This document shows positions 6,983 to 8,185 of a stretch of 8,185 bases of DNA, in pieces. Location: assembly GCA_045613165.1 (NCBI GenBank), contig JAZLAK010000056.1, positions 1 to 8,185 of the forward strand. The letters run 5' to 3'. The notes beneath the pieces were generated by a model. The model worked only from the letters and a program-made list of their open reading frames with translations. It was not told the origin of the DNA and ran no database searches. Source of the stretch: UMGS1124 sp045613165. GTDB lineage: Bacteria; Bacillota_I; Bacilli_A; RF39; UBA660. Both the position numbers and the translations under genes were made by a program. Position 1 is the stretch's first letter; every line of letters starts with the position of its first letter.

Positions 6983-8171
6983 CACCCATTTCTAATGGTT
7001 GCTTAATAGCACCAAATACTTCTTCACTATTTTTTACATTAGATTTATATTCCAAAGATTTCATAAACATTTCTTTAAAATTACTCTTATCTTTATTCTT
7101 GTAATTATATAAATTTTTTAAAATCCTATTTCTACTTACAACATTAAAGCCAACAGCATAATAATCTTCTTCACTAACTAAAAATTTAGATTCAATATCA
7201 GCAATTTCAGAATATTGTTCTAATATCATTTCTCTCTTAGTTAAATCGAATGGTTCATTAGAAAATTCGCTCTTTTCAAGTGAAGTACTATCTAGTCTAT
7301 CATATTTAAAATTATTTTTCCACTTTAAATAATCATCTTTTATAATTAAACCTCTAATTAAGTCTAAATTATCTAATCTAACGCCATCACTTTTCTTCCA
7401 TAAACCTTGTTCTATTAAATAATCTAACTTCATATCAAGTTCTTCCATCCCTAATAAACTATAACCATAATTGTTATCATCATCTGTCAAATTTATGCCA
7501 TATAAAGCTATTGTATTTAAATTTCTAAATACAATATCAGGTTTTATTACTAATATATTACCAACATGTTCAAATACATTATTTACTTTAACGCCCATAT
7601 TTTTTAATTGTTCTATCATTTGTTTATTTTTTATAGGATCATTAATTAAAAATACAGGACTTTCAGTCATACTTTTAAAATCTAAATTATATTCTTGAAT
7701 TAAAGCAATATTCCCTAAGAAATTATTATAATGAGTTAAAACATCATACTTACATTTGCTACTAACAACATCTTTAATAAATATAGATGGTACACCAGCA
7801 ACTACTTTGTTAACTTTATCTTTATACTTTTCAAATACTTTACCAATAGTTTCAATAGTTTCTAAATTTGAATGTAAAAGTATTGAAACCAAAACATTCT
7901 TATCTTGTATTTTATCAAATAAAGCAAATTTAACATCAGTACCAGTCTTAACTGCTATAGCCATTTCTTTGAATTTATCTAAATCAGCATATCTACCTAA
8001 ATCAGTAACTAATTCTTTATCTAACTCTTCTTCTTGAACTTCTAAATAAGATAATACATCTTTTAACTGAACATCCAATTCTTCAAATGGTATATCACTA
8101 GTTAATGGTAAATCAGCACTCTTAGTCTTCTTATTCATAAAATAAACATTATATCTATCAAGATTTAACAT
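6960..8171 (-). CDS. Uncharacterised helical-repeat protein, 403 aa
   Basis: I do not recognise a named family. The protein is acidic and lysine-rich, with no signal peptide or membrane segment, so it should be cytoplasmic. Units of about 30 residues can be traced by eye from about 158 (YNLDFKSMTESPVFLINDP), 189 (LKNMGVKVNNVF, LVIKPDIVFRNL) and 222 (ALYGINLTDD) to 252 (LIEQGLW): a Leu/Gly turn, a helix, a Pro, then a helix ending in Leu-x3-Gly. That periodicity recalls mTERF-type helical repeats, but this is only an impression. A second conserved-looking part is at 260-350 (DGVRLDNLDLIRG, DDYLKWKNNF, DYYAVGFNVVSRNRILKNL). The start is uncertain: the ATG at 8169-8171 has no Shine-Dalgarno in the 14 visible bases, and the frame stays open to the right edge, so translation may begin off-window; M12 also lacks a ribosome site. 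It is followed by an overlapping 100-residue ORF and a terminator. Confidence 0.7.
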   Translation of the reverse strand: MLNLDRYNVYFMNKKTKSADLPLTSDIPFEELDVQLKDVLSYLEVQEEELDKELVTDLGRYADLDKFKEMAIAVKTGTDVKFALFDKIQDKNVLVSILLHSNLETIETIGKVFEKYKDKVNKVVAGVPSIFIKDVVSSKCKYDVLTHYNNFLGNIALIQEYNLDFKSMTESPVFLINDPIKNKQMIEQLKNMGVKVNNVFEHVGNILVIKPDIVFRNLNTIALYGINLTDDDNNYGYSLLGMEELDMKLDYLIEQGLWKKSDGVRLDNLDLIRGLIIKDDYLKWKNNFKYDRLDSTSLEKSEFSNEPFDLTKREMILEQYSEIADIESKFLVSEEDYYAVGFNVVSRNRILKNLYNYKNKDKSNFKEMFMKSLEYKSNVKNSEEVFGAIKQPLEMGDESVKLS

Positions 8172-8185
8172 AATATCATATAAAA

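Noticed and set aside
6960..6985. Programmed ribosomal frameshift between the 403-aa and the small ORF
   Set aside because: No canonical slippery heptamer was found, and the +1 shift needed at the TCT-TAA end would give poor re-pairing; simple coupling is more likely, so it is kept only as an option to check.
7471..8037. Two plus-strand ORFs (7471-7698 and 7756-8037)
   Set aside because: Both are antisense to the 403-aa gene, low in complexity (Ser/Thr/Leu) and without ribosome site or promoter; the minus-strand frame is longer and has normal composition.
1..8185. Alternative genetic code with TGA as Trp
   Set aside because: Every Trp in the predicted proteins, including those at conserved sites in LigA and the nucleotidyltransferase, is TGG and no reading frame is interrupted by TGA.
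1..8185. CRISPR arrays, tRNA genes, insertion sequences, long repeats
   Set aside because: Repeated T/A-rich words are common here because of base composition, but no regularly spaced repeats, cloverleaf sequences, terminal inverted repeats or transposase genes were found.

Overview
The window is strongly AT-rich (GC roughly a quarter by eye), and every supportable gene lies on the minus strand, so transcription runs from the right end to the left. Intergenic spaces are very short, Shine-Dalgarno sites are of the AGGAGG/AGGTGAT type, sigma-A-like promoters are clear, and a pcrA-ligA gene pair is present. Together these point to a low-GC Firmicute, probably a Bacilli/Mollicutes-related uncultured gut lineage; that placement is inference. 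All 11 tryptophans in the predicted proteins are TGG and no in-frame TGA occurs, so the standard bacterial code fits.

Three transcription units can be drawn. Unit 1 (right, 8171 to 6654) holds a 403-residue protein of unknown function, overlapped at its 3' end by a 100-residue ORF. Both seem to share a degenerate helical repeat, and the unit ends in a clear intrinsic terminator. Unit 2 (6620 to 1597) has its own extended -10 promoter and encodes PcrA helicase, a sugar-phosphate-type nucleotidyltransferase and NAD-dependent DNA ligase LigA, closed by a second intrinsic terminator. Unit 3 (1580 to the left edge) has the best promoter of the window and encodes a 158-residue single-pass membrane protein, then a membrane-anchored protein with two solute-binding-protein-like domains that runs off the left edge.

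Unit 2 is DNA repair and replication housekeeping: PcrA unwinds DNA and works with RNA polymerase, and LigA seals nicks. The nucleotidyltransferase between them is an unexpected partner. Unit 3 looks like envelope or sensing machinery. Unit 1 is unassigned.

No tRNA, rRNA, CRISPR array, transposon, attachment site or phage gene was seen. No stretch longer than about 110 bases lacks a gene; the two intergenic gaps (1529-1606 and 6572-6679) are accounted for by a terminator plus a promoter each. The window is mostly ordinary chromosome. The parts most worth following up are the repeat-containing pair of unit 1, the tandem binding-domain protein of unit 3, and terminator hairpins that overlap stop codons.
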